64,000 nt of DNA from Wenzhouxiangella sp. XN79A (GCF_012272825.1 NZ_JAAWWS010000125.1:62001-126000), one strand, 5' to 3'. Positions 1 to 9,957 are shown, counted from the stretch's first letter. Numbers and translations: made by a program. Notes: generated by a model not told the origin, from the letters alone.

Positions 1-1
1 C

Positions 2-607
2 GGCGATGTGCTGGGCTCGATCCGCCCGGAAAGTCGCCACCTGTTCGATGAGGCCTGTCGCCACCGCGCGCTGGACATCGCGGCCCGCCTGGGCATGCAG
101 GGCGCGCTGCACATCAACTGCTCGACGGTCACCCCCGAGCGGCTCGAGGCCACCCTGGCGTCGACCCGCGAGGCCGCCGAGGACGTCGGCATCGATCCGG
201 GCCGGGTCGTGCTGGAATTCAGTCGCCTGGAGCCGCTGGGCAGCCCGCGCGAACTCGACCGGGTCCGCCAGGTCGCCAACCAGGCCGGGTTCGAGGTGCT
301 GGCCGACAACTTCGGCGCCAGCGAGGTCGGCATGAAGCGGCTGGTGGTGTTCCAGCCGCAGTGGCTGAAGCTGGATCGCAATCTGGTCCAGCGCATCCAC
401 TGCAGCGAGCGGCGCAAGGCCCTGGTCAGCGGCCTGCTGGCGACCTGCCGATTGCTGAACATCGACGTGATCGCCGGCGGCATCGAGGAACCCGAAGAGC
501 TGGAATGGATGAAGAGCGCCGGTGTGCGCTATGCCCAGGGCTACCTGCTTGCCCGGCCGACCTTCGAGTCGGTGCCGCGGTTCGATCCGGCGCGCCTCGC
601 GGTCTGA
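2..607 (+). CDS. EAL-domain protein, C-terminal part (degenerate)
   Basis: Partial gene entering from the left edge; about 200 residues of a cyclic-di-GMP phosphodiesterase (EAL) fold remain. Recognisable pieces are HINCS (the Asn metal ligand), LEFSRLE in place of the usual ExTE, ADNFGASEVG where active enzymes have DDFGTGYSS, LKLDR (the KxD lysine is kept), and IAGGIEEPEEL where active enzymes have AEGVET. Loss of the second DD aspartate and of the AEG glutamate suggests that this copy binds c-di-GMP or a partner protein rather than hydrolysing it. The N-terminal domains lie outside the window. Confidence 0.8.
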   Translation, partial: GDVLGSIRPESRHLFDEACRHRALDIAARLGMQGALHINCSTVTPERLEATLASTREAAEDVGIDPGRVVLEFSRLEPLGSPRELDRVRQVANQAGFEVLADNFGASEVGMKRLVVFQPQWLKLDRNLVQRIHCSERRKALVSGLLATCRLLNIDVIAGGIEEPEELEWMKSAGVRYAQGYLLARPTFESVPRFDPARLAV

Positions 608-694
608 TCGACCGGGCGGCCGATGCAAGCGGCGTCATCGTGCCGTCAGCGCTCTGAAACGCACCTGTCGCATAGTCGGTATAGTGTCTGCTGC

Positions 695-1255
695 ATGGAA
701 ATGCCGTTTTCCAATGCAGCGCAGCGCGGACTGGCCCGCGTGGATCAGCTGGAGCAGCGACTCTGCCTGACCCTGAACCGGGCTTCGACCCGCGCCTCGG
801 TGCGATCGTTCTTCGCGGCGGTCAGCCGCGTCGGGGACGGTATGGTCTGGTATGCACTGATGACCGTGCTGGCCGCCACCCAGGGCATGTACGGCGTGCG
901 CGCCGCGCTGGTCATGGGTCTGTCCTCGTTGATCGGCGTGGGCCTCTACAAGGTGCTCAAGGAGCGCCTGGTTCGCGAGCGGCCCTACCTCACCCACCAC
1001 GCGATCCGGGTCGGCTGCGCGCCGCTGGACCGCTACAGTTTCCCGTCCGGGCATACGCTGCACGCGGTGTTGTTCACGACCATCGCGATCGCCTGGTTCC
1101 CGGCGCTGGCCGCGGTCCTGATCCCGCTGGCCGTGCTGATCGCCCTGTCGCGCGTGGTGCTCGGCCTGCATTACCCGACCGACGTGGTGTTCGGCGCGTT
1201 GATCGGCTGGGGCCTGGCCGAACTGGCGCTGTGGGGCTTCCCCCCGGCGACCTGA
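695..1255 (+). CDS. PAP2-family membrane phosphatase
   Basis: 186-residue type-2 phosphatidic acid phosphatase. The three motifs of the family are present in order: K..LVRERPY, FPSGHT and SRVVLGLHYPTD. Together they form the histidine phosphatase site facing the periplasm. Hydrophobic segments lie between and after the motifs. The ATG at 695 is chosen over the in-frame ATG at 623 because homology begins there and a TATAGT box at 680-685 lies just upstream. The substrate could be undecaprenyl pyrophosphate or a phosphatidyl phosphate; sequence alone does not decide. It converges on hisIE. Confidence 0.85.
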   Translation: MEMPFSNAAQRGLARVDQLEQRLCLTLNRASTRASVRSFFAAVSRVGDGMVWYALMTVLAATQGMYGVRAALVMGLSSLIGVGLYKVLKERLVRERPYLTHHAIRVGCAPLDRYSFPSGHTLHAVLFTTIAIAWFPALAAVLIPLAVLIALSRVVLGLHYPTDVVFGALIGWGLAELALWGFPPAT

Positions 1256-1306
1256 TCCGCGCTGACCGCTCCGTGCCCCGATTGCCTTGTCCTGGTCCCG
1301 TCCCGT

Positions 1307-1918
1307 TCAGGCCCGGTGTCGCTGTTCGAGCACGGCAAGCACCTCGTCGAGCCCCACCTCCGAAGCGGTCAGCACCACCAGCAGGTGATACAGCAGGTCG
1401 GCGCTTTCGTTGACCAGTTCCTCGCGGTCGCCCGCTGTCGCGGCCAGCGCGACTTCGACGCCCTCTTCGCCGACCTTCTGGGCGCAGCGCTTGACCCCCC
1501 GGGCCAGCAGCTTCGCGGTATAGCTCGACGCCGGATCCGCGCCGCGTCGGGATTCGATCACCCGATCCAGCTCGCCGAGAAAGGCCAGCGGCGGGCGAAC
1601 GGCGTCGCCGAAGCAGGTCGCCGTGCCGGTGTGGCAGGTCGGCCCCTGCGGCCGGGCCAGGACCAGCAGCGTGTCGCGGTCGCAGTCGGCCCGGGCCTCG
1701 ACCAGCGCCAGCGTATGGCCGGAGGTTTCGCCCTTGGTCCACAGCCGCTGCTTGCTGCGCGAGAAGAAGGTGACGTGGCCGGTTTCGCGGGTCTTCGCAA
1801 GGGCCTCGGCGTTCATGTAGCCGAGCATCAGGACCCGGCCGGTGTCGGCGTCCTGGACCACGGCCGGCAGCAGCCCGTCGCCCTTGGCCCAGTCGAGATC
1901 GTCGGAAGAAGTCGTCAT
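1307..1918 (-). CDS. hisIE: Bifunctional phosphoribosyl-AMP cyclohydrolase / phosphoribosyl-ATP pyrophosphatase
   Basis: 203 residues catalysing steps 2 and 3 of histidine synthesis. The HisI domain spans about residues 5-110 ([18 protein letters not shown], the D-C-D metal site in [10 protein letters not shown], and CHTGTATCF). The HisE domain spans about 115-200, with the all-alpha NTP-pyrophosphohydrolase pattern [13 protein letters not shown] followed by [11 protein letters not shown]. It is the last gene of the his operon, 25 nt after the ArsS-like gene. No clear terminator is visible between it and the convergent PAP2 gene. Confidence 0.95.
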   Translation of the reverse strand: MTTSSDDLDWAKGDGLLPAVVQDADTGRVLMLGYMNAEALAKTRETGHVTFFSRSKQRLWTKGETSGHTLALVEARADCDRDTLLVLARPQGPTCHTGTATCFGDAVRPPLAFLGELDRVIESRRGADPASSYTAKLLARGVKRCAQKVGEEGVEVALAATAGDREELVNESADLLYHLLVVLTASEVGLDEVLAVLEQRHRA

Positions 1919-1943
1919 TCGATGTCCTTGCCGGGTCGCGGGC

Positions 1944-2903
1944 TCAGCTCAGTGCCCCGCCGCAGCTCGAGCCCTGTCCGGCGGTACAGCCGTAGCAGTG
2001 ATCGGCCACGGCGATCGCCGCCGGCACCTCGGTGCGCTCGAGCAGGTCGGCCAGCGTCGGCCGACGTTCGTCGCCGCCCAGCGGCAGGCCGAGCATCTGG
2101 TTGAAATCGCAGTCGTAGAGCCGGCCTCGGTAGTCGACGCTGATCAGGTCGCGGCACATCACGCCGGCCAGGTTGTCGCGCCGGTAGCTGTTCTTGAGCA
2201 GCGTCATGTAGTCCTCGAACTGGCCCTTGGCCAGCAGGATCGCGCCGAAGCGCTTGATCGGCATGTTCGCCAGCGTGAACAGCCGGTCGAAGCGCAGGCC
2301 GAATTCATCGTCGAGCAAGCGCTTGTAGTCGGCCTCCAGGGCCGCCTGGTCCGGCGGCAGGCTCGGGCCCAGCGGGTTGTAGACGAGGTTCAGCACCCGG
2401 TCGGGATCGCCCTGTCCGTAGCCGAGCTCGTTCAGGGTCTTCAGCGCCTTGATCGAGGCCTCGAACACGCCGTTGCCGCGTTGGGCGTCGACGTTCTCCT
2501 TCGAATAGCACGGCAGCGAAGCCACCACCTCGACGTCGTGCTCGGCCAGGAACGGCCCGATCCAGTCGTAGCCCGGTTCTTCCATCAGGGTCGGATTCAA
2601 TCGATCCATCACGTGCACGTCGCGGGCCCGGGCCTGCTCGACCAGCCAGCGGAACTCCGGGTTCATCTCCGGCGAGCCGCCGGTCAGGTCCAGCGTGCGG
2701 ATATCGAACCGGTCGATCACCGCCAGCGCCGTTTCCATCGTCGCGCGGTCCATCAGTTCGGTGCGGTTCGGGCCGGCGTTGACGTGGCAGTGGATGCAGG
2801 CCAGGTTGCACAGGTAGCCGAGGTTCATCTGCAACGTGTCCAGCGCGCGGCGCTTGATGGCCGGAAAGTCGGTGGTCTCGAGCAGTGGGAAGGTGTCTCG
2901 CAT
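1944..2903 (-). CDS. arsS: ArsS-like radical SAM protein
   Basis: 319-residue radical SAM enzyme. The [4Fe-4S]/SAM motif is [14 protein letters not shown] near residue 33, followed by [14 protein letters not shown]. The C-terminal cysteines ([20 protein letters not shown] and the final [14 protein letters not shown]) match the arsenosugar-biosynthesis radical SAM family (ArsS, with a DUF3641-type C-terminus). Known members act after ArsM methylation of arsenic; no arsM is seen here. The gene sits inside the his operon, 22 nt after hisF and 25 nt before hisIE, so it should be co-transcribed with histidine genes. The family call is fairly firm; the substrate in this organism is not. Confidence 0.85.
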   Translation of the reverse strand: MRDTFPLLETTDFPAIKRRALDTLQMNLGYLCNLACIHCHVNAGPNRTELMDRATMETALAVIDRFDIRTLDLTGGSPEMNPEFRWLVEQARARDVHVMDRLNPTLMEEPGYDWIGPFLAEHDVEVVASLPCYSKENVDAQRGNGVFEASIKALKTLNELGYGQGDPDRVLNLVYNPLGPSLPPDQAALEADYKRLLDDEFGLRFDRLFTLANMPIKRFGAILLAKGQFEDYMTLLKNSYRRDNLAGVMCRDLISVDYRGRLYDCDFNQMLGLPLGGDERRPTLADLLERTEVPAAIAVADHCYGCTAGQGSSCGGALS

Positions 2904-2925
2904 CGGGGTCTCCTCGGGCGTCCGC

Positions 2926-3720
2926 TCAGGATGCCACGGATCCGGTCCGGGTCCGGACGCCCTGTTCGCCGAGCCAGCGCTTGAGGTCCGGAATCTCGAT
3001 CTGGCCCGAGTGGAACACGGTCGCCGCCAGCGCGCCGTCGACGTCGGCGCGGCGGAACACGTCGAGGAAGTGCTCCGGCGTGCCGGCGCCGCCCGAGGCG
3101 ATCAGCGGCACATCGCAAATGCCTCGAACGTCGGCCAACTGGTCGATATCGTACCCGGAGCGGACGCCATCGGCATCCATGCAGTTGAGCACGATCTCGC
3201 CGGCGCCGAGCGCCTGGACCCGCTCGACCCAGGCCCGCGTATCGAGGTCGGGGTCGGTCATGTTGTCCGGGTCGCCGGTGTTGGCGCGCAGCCGGTAGCG
3301 GCCGTTCTCGCGGATCGAATCGATGCCGATGACCACGCACTGGCTGCCGAAGGCATCGGCCAGCTCGGCGACCAGGTCGGGCCGGGCCAGCGCCGGCGAG
3401 TTGACCGAGATCTTGTCGGCGCCGGCGTGCAGCACCGCGCGGGCCCGGGCCACGTCGCGAATGCCGCCGGCCACGGTGAACGGGATGTCGATCGCCTCGG
3501 CGACCCGCTCGACCCATGCCACATCGACGCTGCGGCCTTCCGGGCTCGCGGTGATGTCGTAGAACACCAGTTCGTCGGCGCCCTGGTCGCGATAGGCCGC
3601 GGCCCGCTCGAGGATGTCGCCCATGTCGACGTGGTCGCGGAACTTCACGCCCTTGACCACCCGTCCGCCCCGCACGTCCAGGCACGGGATGATGCGGACC
3701 GCGACGCCTTCGCCGATCAT
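2926..3720 (-). CDS. hisF: Imidazole glycerol phosphate synthase, cyclase subunit
   Basis: 264-residue (beta/alpha)8 barrel that, with HisH, converts PRFAR plus glutamine-derived ammonia to imidazole glycerol phosphate and AICAR. Catalytic aspartates are visible in [15 protein letters not shown] and [11 protein letters not shown]; phosphate-binding loops are VAGGIRD and IASGGAG. The start is the ATG at 3720, whose first bases overlap the TGA of hisA (ATGA), typical of translational coupling. Confidence 0.97.
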   Translation of the reverse strand: MIGEGVAVRIIPCLDVRGGRVVKGVKFRDHVDMGDILERAAAYRDQGADELVFYDITASPEGRSVDVAWVERVAEAIDIPFTVAGGIRDVARARAVLHAGADKISVNSPALARPDLVAELADAFGSQCVVIGIDSIRENGRYRLRANTGDPDNMTDPDLDTRAWVERVQALGAGEIVLNCMDADGVRSGYDIDQLADVRGICDVPLIASGGAGTPEHFLDVFRRADVDGALAATVFHSGQIEIPDLKRWLGEQGVRTRTGSVAS

Positions 3721-4472
3721 GCCGGTGCGCTCGGCAGCGATTCGGCCAGCACGTCCAGCGGCACGCGGCCCTCGAGCAGCGCCCGGCCGACGATGCAGCC
3801 GGCCACGCCGGTGGCCGCGACCTCCGCGAGGTGGGCGGGTTCGCCGATGCCGCCCGAGGCCTGGACGACCAGGTCGGGATAGCGCGCGGTCAGTTCTCGA
3901 TACAGCGCGCGGCCGGAGCCGGTCAGCATGCCGTCGCGGGTGATGTCGGTGCACAGCAGGTGGCGCAGTCCGCCCGCTTTCAGCCGCTCGAGCAGCGCGA
4001 ACAGGTCTTCGTCGCCGGCCTCGGTCCAGCCGGCGGCCTGTGGAATCCAGCGGCCGCCGTCGCCGGGCCGGACGTCCAGCCCCGCGACGATGCGTTCGGG
4101 CCCGTAGCGCTCGAGCCAGCCGATCACGAGGTCGGGGCTGCGCACGCACAGGCTGCCGAGCACGACCCGGTCGATGCCGGCGTCCAGCCGCCGCGCGAGT
4201 CCGGCCTCGTCGCGCACGCCCCCGCCGGCCTGGACCGGGATCGACAGGGCCTCGGCGATCGCGGCGATCGTGTCGAGGTTGCCGTCGCCGCCGTCGCGGG
4301 CCGCGTCGAGGTCGACCAGGTGCAGGATCTCGGCGCCGGCGTCCTGGTAGGCGCGGGCCTGGTCGACCGGCGACAGCGCGTAGCGGGTTTCGCGCTGGTA
4401 GTCGCCCTGCTGCAGGCGGACCACGCCGCCGTCGCGCAGGTCGAGTGCGGGAATCACGATCATCGAGGTCAT
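3717..4472 (-). CDS. hisA: ProFAR isomerase
   Basis: 251-residue (beta/alpha)8 barrel for the Amadori rearrangement of ProFAR. It carries [41 protein letters not shown] and QASGGIG. Two starts are possible (ATG at 4472 or at 4463). The first is favoured because GGAG lies 8 nt upstream and the hisH stop is only 2 nt away. Confidence 0.96.
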   Translation of the reverse strand: MTSMIVIPALDLRDGGVVRLQQGDYQRETRYALSPVDQARAYQDAGAEILHLVDLDAARDGGDGNLDTIAAIAEALSIPVQAGGGVRDEAGLARRLDAGIDRVVLGSLCVRSPDLVIGWLERYGPERIVAGLDVRPGDGGRWIPQAAGWTEAGDEDLFALLERLKAGGLRHLLCTDITRDGMLTGSGRALYRELTARYPDLVVQASGGIGEPAHLAEVAATGVAGCIVGRALLEGRVPLDVLAESLPSAPA

Positions 4473-4474
4473 GG

Positions 4475-5068
4475 TCAGGACTCCAGGAAGTTCATCAGCA
4501 GGCGATGGCCGGGTCCGGCCGATTTCTCGGGATGGAACTGGCAGGCGGCGAAATTCCGGTGGCGCACGACGGCGGCGAAGTCGTCGCCGTGATGGCCGCG
4601 GGCCACGCAGGCCGGGCTGTCGGCCGGCGCGCAGTAGCTGTGCACGAAGTAGTACCAGGCGTCCGGATCGATGCCGGCAGCCAGTGGGTCGTCGCGCTGC
4701 CAGGCCAGCTGGTTCCAGCCCATGTGCGGCAGGCGCAGGCCGGGGCCACCGACGAGCCGGCGCACGCGGCCGGGGATCAGCCCCAGACCGTCGGCGTTGC
4801 CTTCGTCGGAGCCCTCGAACAGCAGCTGAAGGCCGAGGCAGATCCCGAGCACCGGTTGCTCGAGGCTCCGGATCACGTCGACCAGTCCGGCCTCGCGCAG
4901 CGCGTTCATCGCCCAGGCCGCGGCGCCGACGCCGGGCAGGATCACCTTCGAGGCACGGCGGATCGTGGCCGCGTCGCTGGTCAGCGTCGCCTCGGCCCCG
5001 ATCCGGTGCAGGGCCTGCACCACCGAGCCGAGATTCGCACCGCCGGAATCGATCACGGCCAGCGTCAT
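4475..5068 (-). CDS. hisH: Imidazole glycerol phosphate synthase, glutaminase subunit
   Basis: 197-residue class I glutamine amidotransferase that feeds ammonia to HisF. Its triad is visible: the Cys in [13 protein letters not shown], then the His and Glu in [10 protein letters not shown]. The oxyanion strand PGVG is present. It is separated from hisB by about 550 nt holding interspersed repeats and one small ORF, the only large gap in the operon. Confidence 0.97.
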   Translation of the reverse strand: MTLAVIDSGGANLGSVVQALHRIGAEATLTSDAATIRRASKVILPGVGAAAWAMNALREAGLVDVIRSLEQPVLGICLGLQLLFEGSDEGNADGLGLIPGRVRRLVGGPGLRLPHMGWNQLAWQRDDPLAAGIDPDAWYYFVHSYCAPADSPACVARGHHGDDFAAVVRHRNFAACQFHPEKSAGPGHRLLMNFLES

Positions 5069-5095
5069 ACGCCGTCTCCCGAACCGTTGAAAAGC

Positions 5096-5134
5096 GACGA
5101 ACCGCAGATGAACGCAGATGAACGCAGATCAGAG
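5096..5134. repeat. Interspersed 'CTGCGTTCATCTGCG'-type repeat
   Basis: The stretch reads CGCAGATGAACGCAGATG then AACGCAGATCAGAG, a short unit repeated almost in tandem. The same motif, in either orientation, recurs at about 22114-22150, 22304-22335, 22347-22380 and 22531-22566. A weaker form (GTTCATCCGTGTCCATCC) lies at about 5225-5245. It falls only between genes. Confidence 0.7.
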
Positions 5135-5276
5135 CAAGATGGCGCGAAATCCAGGAGCCGGGTACCACGACATTCGGTGTCCGGTTCCGCTGGCGGCCTG
5201 GAAGCGCCTGGCAGGAAAAGCGCGTTCATCCGTGTCCATCCATGTGCGTTTGCGGACACTCTCGTCGTTGCGCCGG

Positions 5277-5495
5277 TCATCGCCGCTGGTCCTTCCCGGC
5301 GGACGGATCGCTGTCGCTGCGCTCGATCACCGGGCTCGTGCGATGCAGTTCGGGCGCGGCGGAATAGAGCTGCGCCAGGAAGGACACGGCCACGTCCGGT
5401 GGGCAGTCCAGTTCCACGGCAATCCGCCTTTCCGTCCCGGTCTCCGGGCTCGGCGCCCCGAAGTCCGTCGTTCTCGGGTCCTTGATCGATCCCAT
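5277..5495 (-). CDS. Small hypothetical protein between hisB and hisH
   Basis: A 72-residue reading frame with codon use like its neighbours (G or C at most third positions) and a mixed composition with a short hydrophobic run (VAVSFLAQLYSAA). No family is recognised. It lies in the same direction as the his genes, about 125 nt after hisB. It could be a chance frame in a repeat-containing intergenic stretch. Confidence 0.35.
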   Translation of the reverse strand: MGSIKDPRTTDFGAPSPETGTERRIAVELDCPPDVAVSFLAQLYSAAPELHRTSPVIERSDSDPSAGKDQRR

Positions 5496-5552
5496 CAGCG
5501 ATTCCTTCCCGCGCCTTCAGGGCGTGTCCTGTTCATGTTCTTCCCGAGGGCC

Positions 5553-5583
5553 TTTCTCTGCGCCTCTGCGCCTCTGCGCGAAC
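5553..5583. repeat. Interspersed 'CTCTGCGCCTCTGCG'-type repeat
   Basis: TTTCTCTGCGCCTCTGCG followed by CCTCTGCGCGAACCGC. The inverse form (GCAGAGACGCGGAGGCG) occurs twice near 33636 and 33799, so this is a second dispersed short repeat family in the genome. Confidence 0.6.
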
Positions 5584-5619
5584 CGCTTTTCGCGGTCCTT
5601 CCCGAACGAAGCGATCCCA

Positions 5620-6687
5620 TCACAGCACCCCCTTGGTCGACGGCAGGCCGCCGGTCCCGCGGGCCAGCGCCGGGCGCAGCGCCCGGCCGACCGCCTTGAA
5701 GCAGCCCTCGACCATGTGGTGGGTGTTCTGGCCGGTGACCTGAAGGTGAATGGCGCAGCGCAGCCGTTGAGACAGCGACTGGAAGAAGTGACCGACCATT
5801 TCGGTGTGCAGCCCGCCGACCGACTCGCGCGGGAACGCGCCGTCGAGCACGAAGGCGGGCCGCCCGGACAGGTCGACCGCAGCGGTCGCCAGCGATTCGT
5901 CCATCGGCACGGTGAAGCCGTAGCGGCCGATCCCGTGGCGATCGCCCAGCGCCGTGTCCAGCGCCTCGCCGAGGGCCAGCGCGCAGTCTTCGACGGTGTG
6001 GTGCTCGTCGATGTGCAGGTCGCCCCGACAACTCAGGTCCAGCGAAAAGCCGCCGTGGGCGGCCAGCTGGTCGAGCATGTGGTCGAAGAAGCCCAGCCCC
6101 GTCTCGTTGCGGACCGGCGCGGTGGCGTCGAGGTTCACCGCCACGCGGATCGCCGTTTCGTTGGTCCGGCGTTCGGTCACGGCGGTGCGCGGCGCGCCGG
6201 TCAGCGCCTCGGCGATGCTCGGCCAGTCCTGGCCCTCGGGGCCGACGCGGAAGCCGGGCAGCCCCATGTTCGCGGCCAGCTGCAGGTCGGTTTCCCGGTC
6301 GCCGATGACCGCCGAGCGGGCGCGGTCCAGGCCCGGATCGCGGAGGTAGTCGAGCAGCATGCCGACGCCCGGTTTGCGGGTCGGCGCATGGTCGTCGGGG
6401 AACGAGCGGTCGATATGGATGGCATCGAAGCCGATGCCCTGCGATTCGAGAATCTGCAGCAGCAGATCGTGCGGGCCCTGGAAATCGGCCTCGGGAAACG
6501 ACGCGGTGCCGAGGCCGTCCTGGTTGCTGACCATGACGAAGCGATAGCCGTCGGCCTTCAGTTTCAGCAGCGCCGGGATCACGCCCGGCATCAGCCGGAA
6601 CTTCTCGAAGGCATCGACCTGCTCGTCGGCCGGCTCTTCGATCAGGCAACCGTCGCGGTCGATGAACAGGATCTTCTTGGTGCTCAT
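5620..6687 (-). CDS. hisB: Bifunctional histidinol-phosphatase / imidazoleglycerol-phosphate dehydratase
   Basis: 355 residues. The N-terminal HAD-type phosphatase domain (1-165) has FIDRDGCLIEEP as nucleophile motif and later KPGVGM and GDRETD. The C-terminal dehydratase domain (170-355) has metal-binding histidine motifs (DEHHTVEDCA, NTHHMVEGCFK) and GFFDHML. The fused form is typical of enterobacteria and xanthomonads. Its ATG overlaps the hisC stop (ATGA at 6684-6687). Confidence 0.96.
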   Translation of the reverse strand: MSTKKILFIDRDGCLIEEPADEQVDAFEKFRLMPGVIPALLKLKADGYRFVMVSNQDGLGTASFPEADFQGPHDLLLQILESQGIGFDAIHIDRSFPDDHAPTRKPGVGMLLDYLRDPGLDRARSAVIGDRETDLQLAANMGLPGFRVGPEGQDWPSIAEALTGAPRTAVTERRTNETAIRVAVNLDATAPVRNETGLGFFDHMLDQLAAHGGFSLDLSCRGDLHIDEHHTVEDCALALGEALDTALGDRHGIGRYGFTVPMDESLATAAVDLSGRPAFVLDGAFPRESVGGLHTEMVGHFFQSLSQRLRCAIHLQVTGQNTHHMVEGCFKAVGRALRPALARGTGGLPSTKGVL

Positions 6688-7751
6688 GGCGTCCAGGTCT
6701 CCAGGAAGGCGATCAGCGCCCGGTTCTCGTCGGGCGCGCCGACGGTGATCCGCACGCAGTGGTCCAGGCCGGGCTGGGCCGACTGGTTGCGCAGCCGGAT
6801 GCCGGCGGCCGCGGCATCGTCGATCAGGCGGGCGGCATCGGCGACGCGAACCAGCACGAAATTGGCTTCACCGGGCCACATCGCACGTATCGAGTCCAGC
6901 GACCGAAGGGCCTCGACCAGGCGCTGCTTCTGCTGATCGATTTCCGCGATCCGCCGGGCCTGGGTGGCCAGGGCCTCGGGCGTCAGTGCCGCCAGCGCGG
7001 CCTCGACGGTCGGGGTCGGCAGCGGGTACGGCGCGATGATGCGCTTGAGCAGGCCGATGACGGCCGGGTCGGCGATTACCGTGCCCAGCCGGCAGCCGGC
7101 CAGCGCATGCGCCTTGGACAGGGTCCGCAGGACGACCAGGTTCGGCAGTTCATCGAGCAGCGTGGTGAACGAGTCGCCGTGCTGGAACTCGACGTAGGCC
7201 TCGTCGACCACGACCAGCCCACGGCCGTCCAGCGCCCGACCGACCTCGCGTACGGTGGCTTCGGTCAGCACGTTGCCGGTCGGGTTGTTGGGCGAACACA
7301 GGAACGCGAGCTTGCAGTCGCGGGCGCGTTCGACGAGGTCGTCGGGCGCCTCGAACCGGTCGGCGTGTTCGACCAGCGGCGCCTCGATGACCCGGGCGCC
7401 CTGGACGCGGGCCGACAGCGCGTACATGCCGAAGCAGGGCGGGACGGTCAGCACTGCCTCGCCGGGTGCACAGAAGGTCCGCACCAGCAGATCGATGCCC
7501 TCGTCGCTGCCGCGGGTCACCAGCAGGCGTTCGCGCGCGACCCGATACAGATCGGCCAGCCGGTCGAGCAGCGCGGTCGGCTGCGGGTCCGGATATCTGT
7601 TCAGGCCCAGGCCGGGATCGCCGGGCGAAGGAAACGGGTTTTCGTTGGCGTTGAGCAGGATGCCGGCCGAGTCGGCCAGCGCCCGGGCCGAGGCGTACGG
7701 CGTCAGCGACCGGATCTCCGGCCGGGCCAGGGCTTCGAACGACGCGTTCAT
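6684..7751 (-). CDS. hisC: Histidinol-phosphate aminotransferase
   Basis: 355-residue class I/II PLP aminotransferase that converts imidazole acetol phosphate to histidinol phosphate. Visible are LLNANENPF (substrate loop), SPNNPTGN, VVDEAYVEF and the PLP-lysine motif RTLSKAHALAGCRLG. The start at 7751 overlaps the hisD stop codon (ATGA). Continuous upstream open frame is a shadow of hisD. Confidence 0.95.
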   Translation of the reverse strand: MNASFEALARPEIRSLTPYASARALADSAGILLNANENPFPSPGDPGLGLNRYPDPQPTALLDRLADLYRVARERLLVTRGSDEGIDLLVRTFCAPGEAVLTVPPCFGMYALSARVQGARVIEAPLVEHADRFEAPDDLVERARDCKLAFLCSPNNPTGNVLTEATVREVGRALDGRGLVVVDEAYVEFQHGDSFTTLLDELPNLVVLRTLSKAHALAGCRLGTVIADPAVIGLLKRIIAPYPLPTPTVEAALAALTPEALATQARRIAEIDQQKQRLVEALRSLDSIRAMWPGEANFVLVRVADAARLIDDAAAAGIRLRNQSAQPGLDHCVRITVGAPDENRALIAFLETWTP

Positions 7752-9061
7752 GTCGATGGGGTCTCCAGCCGGTCCAGCCGGGCGGTGATCGCCAGCCGGT
7801 GGGCGTCGAGCCGTTCGTGCGCCGCCAGCCGGGCGCCGGCCGGGCCGAGTTCGCGCAGTCCCTGGGCGGTCGCGGTCTGCACCGTCATCCGGCGCAGGAA
7901 GTCGGCCGTGCCCAGGCCGCTGTGGGTGCGGGCCCAACCCCCGGTCGGCAGCGTGTGGTTGGTGCCCGAAACGTAGTCGCCGAGCGATTCCGGAGTCCAG
8001 CGACCGACGAACACCGAGCCGGCAGTGGTGATTCGTGCGGCCAGGCCTTCGGCGTCGTCGGTGACGATGATCAGGTGTTCCGGGGCATAGGCCTGGCTGA
8101 CCTCGACCGCCACGTTCATGTTCGGTACGCGAACGATCGCTGCATGTTCGAGTGCTTTTCGCGTCACTTCGGCGCGTGGAAGTGTTTCCAGGCGGCCCGC
8201 CAGTGCCGCCGGCACCGCGTCGATCAGTCGCGCCGAATCGGTGACCAGCAGCACCTGCGAGTCGGGGCCGTGCTCGGCCTGGCTGAGCAGGTCGAGCGCG
8301 ACGAAGTCCGGGTCGGCGCCGTCGTCGGCCAGCACCATCACTTCCGACGGGCCGGCCGGCAGGTCCCGGGCCGCACCGTCGACGTCGAGCGCGACCTGGC
8401 GCTTGGCCTCGGCGACGAAGCGGTTGCCCGGGCCGTACAGCTTGGTGCAGGCCGGGATCGATTCGGTGCCGTAGGCCATCGCCGCGATCGCCTGGGCGCC
8501 GCCGGCGATCAGCACCCGGCCCAGGCCCAGTTTTTCGGCCACGGCCAGCACCGCGTCGTCGGCGCGGCCCTGCGCATCGGGCGGCGTGGCCAGCACGATC
8601 TCGCGGCAGCCGGCCAGCCGGGCCGGCACCAGCAGCATGATTGCCGTCGACGGCAGCGGTGCCGAGCCGGCCGGCACGTACAGCCCGACCGGGTCCAGCG
8701 GCACGTGGCGCATCGTGCAGGTCACCCCGGGTGCCGTTTCGACCGCGTAGTCCTGGGGGCGACCCCGCTCGTGAAAGGCCCGCACGGTTTCGATTGCGCG
8801 GTCGATCGCTGCATCGAGTTCCGGGTCCAGCGGTGCGCGGGTGTCGACGGCCTGCCACAGCGAGGCCGGTTCGACGCGATCGAAGCGCCGGGTGCAGTCG
8901 AGCAGCGCGGCATCGCCGCCGGCGCGGACCTCGGCGAGGATCGCTTCGACCCGGCGGGTCAGTTCCTCGTCGGATTCCATCCGCGGCCGGGCCAGCAGCG
9001 CGCGGCGCTCGTCGGCGTCGAGGGCGGTCCAGTCGACGACAGTCAGGTTCGGTCGGCTCAT
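7748..9061 (-). CDS. hisD: Histidinol dehydrogenase
   Basis: 437 residues; NAD-dependent two-step oxidation of histidinol to histidine. Characteristic stretches are VPGG-like YVPAGSAPLPSTAIM, GGAQAIAAMAYGT, the NAD/zinc region DLPAGPSEVMVLADD, LLSQAEHGPDSQ and the C-terminal LPTGGWARTHSGL. The start ATG at 9061 overlaps the hisG TGA; the further upstream ATG at 9154 would duplicate hisG coding sequence and is rejected. Confidence 0.96.
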   Translation of the reverse strand: MSRPNLTVVDWTALDADERRALLARPRMESDEELTRRVEAILAEVRAGGDAALLDCTRRFDRVEPASLWQAVDTRAPLDPELDAAIDRAIETVRAFHERGRPQDYAVETAPGVTCTMRHVPLDPVGLYVPAGSAPLPSTAIMLLVPARLAGCREIVLATPPDAQGRADDAVLAVAEKLGLGRVLIAGGAQAIAAMAYGTESIPACTKLYGPGNRFVAEAKRQVALDVDGAARDLPAGPSEVMVLADDGADPDFVALDLLSQAEHGPDSQVLLVTDSARLIDAVPAALAGRLETLPRAEVTRKALEHAAIVRVPNMNVAVEVSQAYAPEHLIIVTDDAEGLAARITTAGSVFVGRWTPESLGDYVSGTNHTLPTGGWARTHSGLGTADFLRRMTVQTATAQGLRELGPAGARLAAHERLDAHRLAITARLDRLETPST

Positions 9062-9957
9062 GCCAGCATCTTCTCCACCGGCAGCACCAGGATCGCCGAT
9101 GCGCCGGCCTGCTTGAGTTCTTCGAGGTGCTCCCAGAACACCTGCTCGGTGCACAGCGCATGGACCGCGACGCGGTCCGGCTGGCCTTCCAGCGGCAGGA
9201 CGGTCGGCGTTTCGGCGCCCGGCAGCACCTCGGTGATCCGGGCCAGTCGCTCGCGCGGTGCGTGCAGCATCACGTACTTGGTTTCCCGTGCGGTCTGCAC
9301 GCCCTGGATGCGCTGGACCAGCTTGTCGAGCAGGTTCTGCTGTTCGGCATCGAGCTTCGACGGGCCGCGGTACAGCGCGGCCTGGCTTTCGAGCACCGTG
9401 TCGACGGCTTTCAGGTGATTGGCGCGCAGCGTGGTGCCGGTCGAGACCAGGTCGACGATGGCGTCGGCCGTGCCCAGGCTGGGCGCGATCTCGACGGCAC
9501 CGCTGAGCTCGACGATATCGGCCGAAATTCCGTTTTCCTGGAGCCAGCGCGCGGTCAACTGCGGATAGCTGGTTGCGATCCGGGCGCCTTCGAGCTGCTC
9601 CGGGCCGGTGTACTGCTGGCCTTCGGGCAGGGCCAGCATCAGGCGGCAGTGGCCGAAGTCCAGCGACGCCAGCGCGTCCAGCGCGGCCCCGGGGCGGCGC
9701 GCGGCGGCGCCGAGCAGCGCTTCGGCGGCGACGTTCTCGCCGACGATGCCCAGCTCGCAGACGCCTTCGAGCAGCAGCCGCGGAATGTCGTCGTCGCGAA
9801 CCAGCAGCAGGTCCACCGGCAGGTTGCGGCCGAACCAGAACAGCTTGTCCTTGCTGCGCGAGAACTGGAGCCCGGCACGTTCGAGCAGCTTCAGCGAGGT
9901 GTCCGACAGCCGGCCGGATTTCTGGATCGCGATCTTCAGTCGTCGTTCGTCGGTCAT
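9058..9957 (-). CDS. hisG: ATP phosphoribosyltransferase, long form
   Basis: 299 residues, committing step of histidine synthesis. The length and C-terminal ACT-like regulatory domain (about 220-299) identify the long HisG-L form, which is feedback-inhibited by histidine without HisZ. Motifs: [17 protein letters not shown] at the N-terminus, LGIVGENV, and the PRPP-binding [18 protein letters not shown]. It follows the TrpR-like gene with an ATGA overlap. Confidence 0.96.
   Translation of the reverse strand: MTDERRLKIAIQKSGRLSDTSLKLLERAGLQFSRSKDKLFWFGRNLPVDLLLVRDDDIPRLLLEGVCELGIVGENVAAEALLGAAARRPGAALDALASLDFGHCRLMLALPEGQQYTGPEQLEGARIATSYPQLTARWLQENGISADIVELSGAVEIAPSLGTADAIVDLVSTGTTLRANHLKAVDTVLESQAALYRGPSKLDAEQQNLLDKLVQRIQGVQTARETKYVMLHAPRERLARITEVLPGAETPTVLPLEGQPDRVAVHALCTEQVFWEHLEELKQAGASAILVLPVEKMLA

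Noticed and set aside
1316-9418. Long plus-strand frames opposite the his genes
   Set aside because: They are antisense shadows in GC-rich DNA; the minus-strand frames carry all the catalytic motifs.
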